From positions 650,746 to 714,745 of the forward strand of contig NZ_RJSG01000001.1 of NCBI RefSeq assembly GCF_003725775.1: DNA of 64,000 bases, written 5' to 3'. Shown piece after piece: positions 61,561-64,000 of this stretch. The position numbers and the translations under genes are program-made. A model generated the notes under the pieces. That model did not search any database, was not told the DNA's origin, and saw only the letters and a program-made list of their open reading frames with translations. This stretch comes from Nocardioides marmorisolisilvae. Lineage in GTDB: Bacteria; Actinomycetota; Actinomycetes; Propionibacteriales; Nocardioidaceae. Position 1 is the stretch's first letter, and each line of letters opens with the position of its first letter.

Positions 61561-62109
61561 GTGACCACACGCCGCGAGCAGATCCTCGAGACCGCGGCAG
61601 CGCTGTTCGCGCAGCACGGTTTCCACGGCGTCTCGATCGCCGACCTCGGCGCGGCCTGTGGGTTCTCCGGCCCCGCGCTCTACAAGCACTTCCGCGGCAA
61701 GCAGGCGATCCTCTCCGAGATGCTGGTCTCGATCAGCGAGGAGCTGCTCCGCGAGGGCCGCCAGCGGGTCCGCGACGCGGGCGACGACAAGGCGGCCCTG
61801 GAGTCCCTGATCGCCTGGCACGTCGACTTTGCGCTGGCGCACAAGCCGCTCATCGTCGTCCAGGACCGGGACTGGTCCGCGCTGCCGCTCGAGGCCCGCG
61901 AGAAGGTCCGCGACACCCAGCGCAAGTACGTCGACGTGTGGGTGAAGGTGCTGCGCTCGCTGCACCCGGAGATGACCCTGGCCCAGGGCCGGGCCACGGT
62001 GCACGCGGCCTTCGGACTGATCAACTCGACCCCGCACAGCGCGCTCGTGTCCGACGACGCGATGCGTCCGATCCTGACCGGGATGGCTTTTCGGGCATTG
62101 CTCCCCTAG
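61561..62109 (+). CDS. TetR-family regulator of leucine degradation
   Basis: A 182-aa TetR protein from GTG 61561 with TAGAAT 6 nt upstream. The helix-turn-helix is at about 25-48 (VSIADLGAACGFSGPALYKHF). The ligand-binding half probably senses an acyl-CoA or keto acid of the pathway. It is divergent from the methylcrotonyl-CoA carboxylase operon with the palindrome between them. Confidence 0.9.
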   Translation: MTTRREQILETAAALFAQHGFHGVSIADLGAACGFSGPALYKHFRGKQAILSEMLVSISEELLREGRQRVRDAGDDKAALESLIAWHVDFALAHKPLIVVQDRDWSALPLEAREKVRDTQRKYVDVWVKVLRSLHPEMTLAQGRATVHAAFGLINSTPHSALVSDDAMRPILTGMAFRALLP

Positions 62110-62207
62110 TCCCTCTTGGCTAGACCGGACTGCCCATTCGGCTGACCCGGGCACTAGTGTCCTGACGTCTCGGTTTCAGCTCTCGGGTAGTTCGTCCCGG
62201 AGGTTGC

Positions 62208-63035
62208 ATGGTCGAGGTTCCTGGCTTCGAGATCCACGGCAAGGTTCTCGACCCACCCACGGGTGCGCTCTACCGCGCCACCGATCTCGTGGTCGGACGC
62301 ACCGTCGCCCTCAAGCAGATCCACGCCGCCTCACCCGGAGCCGGGTCGCGGCTGCGCTCCTCGGTCGAGGTGCTTGCCGGCTCCCCGCACCCGAACCTGG
62401 TCGACGTCGACCGGCTCGTCTACACCCCGGACGCGCTCTGGCTGGTCCAGGAGTGGGTCGACGGCGTGCTGCTCGACCAGCTCCCGGCCGGAACCATGAA
62501 CACCCAGCAAGCGGTGGCGACGATGGCCGGCGTCCTGCACGGTCTGACCCATGCCCACCACCTCGGCATCGTGCACGGCGACGTCTGCCCGGCCACCATC
62601 GTGATCACGCCGACCGGGCTGCCGCGGCTCTTCGACTTCGGGCTGTCCGGGCCGATGGGCACCACCGGTATCCCGTCGACGTCACGCTTCACCAGCCCGG
62701 AGAGCCGGCTCGGCCAGGTGCTGACCCCGGCCAGCGACGTCTACTCCGCCGCGGGACTGCTCGCTCGCCTGCTGAGCCGCACCCTGCGCGCCGGGTCGCG
62801 CAGCGATCGGCCGCCCGTCGAGGCGATCCCGCCGGCGCTGCGGCCGGTGCTCAACCAGGCGCTGACCCCGACGCCCGAGGACCGCTACCCGACCGCGGGT
62901 GACCTGCTGAACGCTCTCGACCTGGCCGCGCAGCGGTCGTTCGGCCTGGGCTGGCTGGGCTCGGCGACGTTCGCAACGGTGCCCCGGCAGCGCGAGGCTC
63001 TCGAGCCGGCGCCGCACACCGCAGCGGCGGGCTGA
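62208..63035 (+). CDS. Serine/threonine kinase-like protein, probable pseudokinase
   Basis: A 275-aa cytoplasmic kinase-fold protein. The ATP lysine (VALKQIH, K36), the C-helix glutamate (E54) and DFG (143-145) are present. The catalytic loop is HGDVCPATI (123-131): HRD is HGD, the lysine two places on is Cys and the metal asparagine is Thr. Lack of the glycine loop pattern also weakens catalysis. It may bind nucleotide and act as a scaffold. No transmembrane or PASTA region. Confidence 0.82.
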   Translation: MVEVPGFEIHGKVLDPPTGALYRATDLVVGRTVALKQIHAASPGAGSRLRSSVEVLAGSPHPNLVDVDRLVYTPDALWLVQEWVDGVLLDQLPAGTMNTQQAVATMAGVLHGLTHAHHLGIVHGDVCPATIVITPTGLPRLFDFGLSGPMGTTGIPSTSRFTSPESRLGQVLTPASDVYSAAGLLARLLSRTLRAGSRSDRPPVEAIPPALRPVLNQALTPTPEDRYPTAGDLLNALDLAAQRSFGLGWLGSATFATVPRQREALEPAPHTAAAG

Positions 63036-63036
63036 C

Positions 63037-63540
63037 TCAGACGGAGTCGATGATCGCCTTGCGGCGCTCGTCGTGCTCGGCCTGGGTGATCAGGCCCTTG
63101 TCGAGCATGCCCTTGAGCTCGGCGAGCCGGTCCGACGCGGAAGCGGACGGCGGCGGCGCTGCCCCCTGCTGCTGGCGCAGGCTCGACGCCACGTAAGCGG
63201 CGCTGAGGCCGTCCTCGTCCATCAGCGCCACCCGGCCGGCGAGGTTCGGGTCGAGACCGGCCTGCTCGGCCAGCCGGCGGGCCGTGCTGACCCGCCAGAT
63301 CGTCGCGGCCACGCCACCGAGGGCGACGAGCACGAACAGCACGATGAACCCGGACGGGATGCCCGTGCCCCCGTCGAACCCGGAGTCGGTGGCGTCGATC
63401 GTGCAGCCGTCGTCGAAGCTGCCGGACGTCCCGTCGAAACAGGCCTCAGAGCTCGCAGCGGTAGCCGCAGGAGCCAGGCCGAGCGTGACCGTGCAGAGCA
63501 GGGCCACGACGGCGAGACGAACGGATCCGAGGAACGTCAT
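63037..63540 (-). CDS. SHOCT-domain membrane protein
   Basis: A 167-aa exported protein: signal peptide (VALLCTVTLGLAPAATA), a short Asp/Gly-rich external part with cysteines, one membrane span (FIVLFVLVALGGVAATIW), and a cytoplasmic C terminus ending in a SHOCT motif (RLAELKGMLDKGLITQAEHDERR). SHOCT domains mediate oligomerisation. Function unknown. Confidence 0.82.
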   Translation of the reverse strand: MTFLGSVRLAVVALLCTVTLGLAPAATAASSEACFDGTSGSFDDGCTIDATDSGFDGGTGIPSGFIVLFVLVALGGVAATIWRVSTARRLAEQAGLDPNLAGRVALMDEDGLSAAYVASSLRQQQGAAPPPSASASDRLAELKGMLDKGLITQAEHDERRKAIIDSV

Positions 63541-63632
63541 GGCGGCAGTCAACCACCGCCTCGTCCTCGAGGACACCGTTTCGGTACCCCAGGTGGAGGC
63601 CGCCGACCCGCGTCGGAGGCGACCGTAGGGGC

Positions 63633-64000
63633 ATGACGATCCTCCTCTCGGACCCGCAGGTCGCGGCGGTCCCCGTCGTCGAGTGCGGCGAACCCCTGGT
63701 CGCACTCGACTCCTCCTTCGGGCCGGCTCGCGCGCTGGTCCGGGCCTCCCTCGCCACCCGCCTGGGCGTCGCCGCCGGCCTGCTGCCGGCGGGCCTCGGA
63801 CTGCGGGTGGTCGAGGGACACCGGTCGCCGGCCGACCAGCAGGCGATCCTCGCCCAGTACTCCGCCGAGGTCTGCGCACTGCACCCCGGCATCTCGGCCA
63901 CCGAGCTCGACCGGCTGACCAGTCGGTACGTGGCACCGCTCGCCGTTGCTCCGCACGTCGCCGGGGCCGCGGTCGACCTGACCCTGGTCGACGCCTGCGG
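63633..64000 (+). CDS. D-Ala-D-Ala dipeptidase-like protein, 5' part
   Basis: The frame starts at ATG 63633 and runs off the window. The visible 122 residues contain GLRVVEGHRSPADQQAIL and the zinc motif APHVAGAAVDLTL, matching the VanX/DdpX branch of M15 peptidases. No signal peptide, so a cytoplasmic dipeptidase used in peptidoglycan recycling or glycopeptide resistance is likely. Confidence 0.82.
   Translation, partial: MTILLSDPQVAAVPVVECGEPLVALDSSFGPARALVRASLATRLGVAAGLLPAGLGLRVVEGHRSPADQQAILAQYSAEVCALHPGISATELDRLTSRYVAPLAVAPHVAGAAVDLTLVDAC

Overview
The window is chromosomal DNA from a high-GC actinobacterium. Gene content and sequence habits (mycothiol and F420-type enzymes, a bacterial proteasome activator, WhiB, SEC-C/DUF5926 and choice-of-anchor proteins, dispersed VEPVET-coding repeats, many leaderless start codons) fit Nocardioides or a close relative; this is inference from content, not a database match. 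Most of the 64 kb is ordinary housekeeping and peripheral metabolism.

The exception is the left end, about 2.5-6.9 kb. It holds a compact plus-strand unit: a 46-codon leader ORF followed by a terminator that can refold into a textbook attenuator; five tRNA genes packed with 0-6 nt between them (Tyr, Asp, Pro, Gln, Met); a WhiB protein with a WhiB7-type AT-hook tail; two more tRNAs (Arg, His); an RtcB RNA ligase; a 77-aa helical protein; an HNH nuclease; and a translationally coupled alpha/beta hydrolase. The Tyr and His copies carry C33 in place of the near-universal U33, and the Arg(ACG) copy duplicates a normal Arg(ACG) gene elsewhere in the window. The best reading is a translation-stress-induced tRNA repair and replacement (or decoy) island. 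It is the strongest candidate here for an undescribed system.

A second candidate is at 17.6-19.1 kb: a TrmB/LuxR-like regulator beside a convergent 46-codon gene for a secreted peptide of about 18 mature residues. A 14-bp motif is shared by both upstream regions, which suggests a peptide-signalling pair.

The rest, left to right: an APC permease and a class V aminotransferase (0-2.5 kb); histidine kinase, choice-of-anchor protein, Crp regulator, esterases, AraC regulator, HtrA-like protease (6.9-15.3 kb); tRNA-Arg, pckG, two tRNA-Ser genes, biotinyl carrier, nitrilase, MobA-like transferase, quinone oxidoreductase, lipoproteins and bpa (15.3-27 kb); HAD phosphatases, an LPXTG metalloprotease, serS, an FdhF/YdeP oxidoreductase, PAP2 and PAP2-diacylglycerol kinase proteins, pheA (27-40 kb); larBC, a GDT1-like transporter, an ECF sigma/anti-sigma pair, arcA (40-46 kb); SEC-C protein, RsbW-like ATPase, glycerophosphodiesterase, SDR, acyltransferase, AAA ATPase, Fpg/Nei glycosylase, rhodanese, aat (46-57 kb); and a leucine-degradation operon (methylcrotonyl-CoA carboxylase plus HMG-CoA lyase) facing its TetR regulator across a palindromic operator (57-62 kb). 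It closes with a probable pseudokinase, a SHOCT protein and a truncated D-Ala-D-Ala dipeptidase. No CRISPR array, rRNA, insertion sequence, integrase or replication origin was seen.
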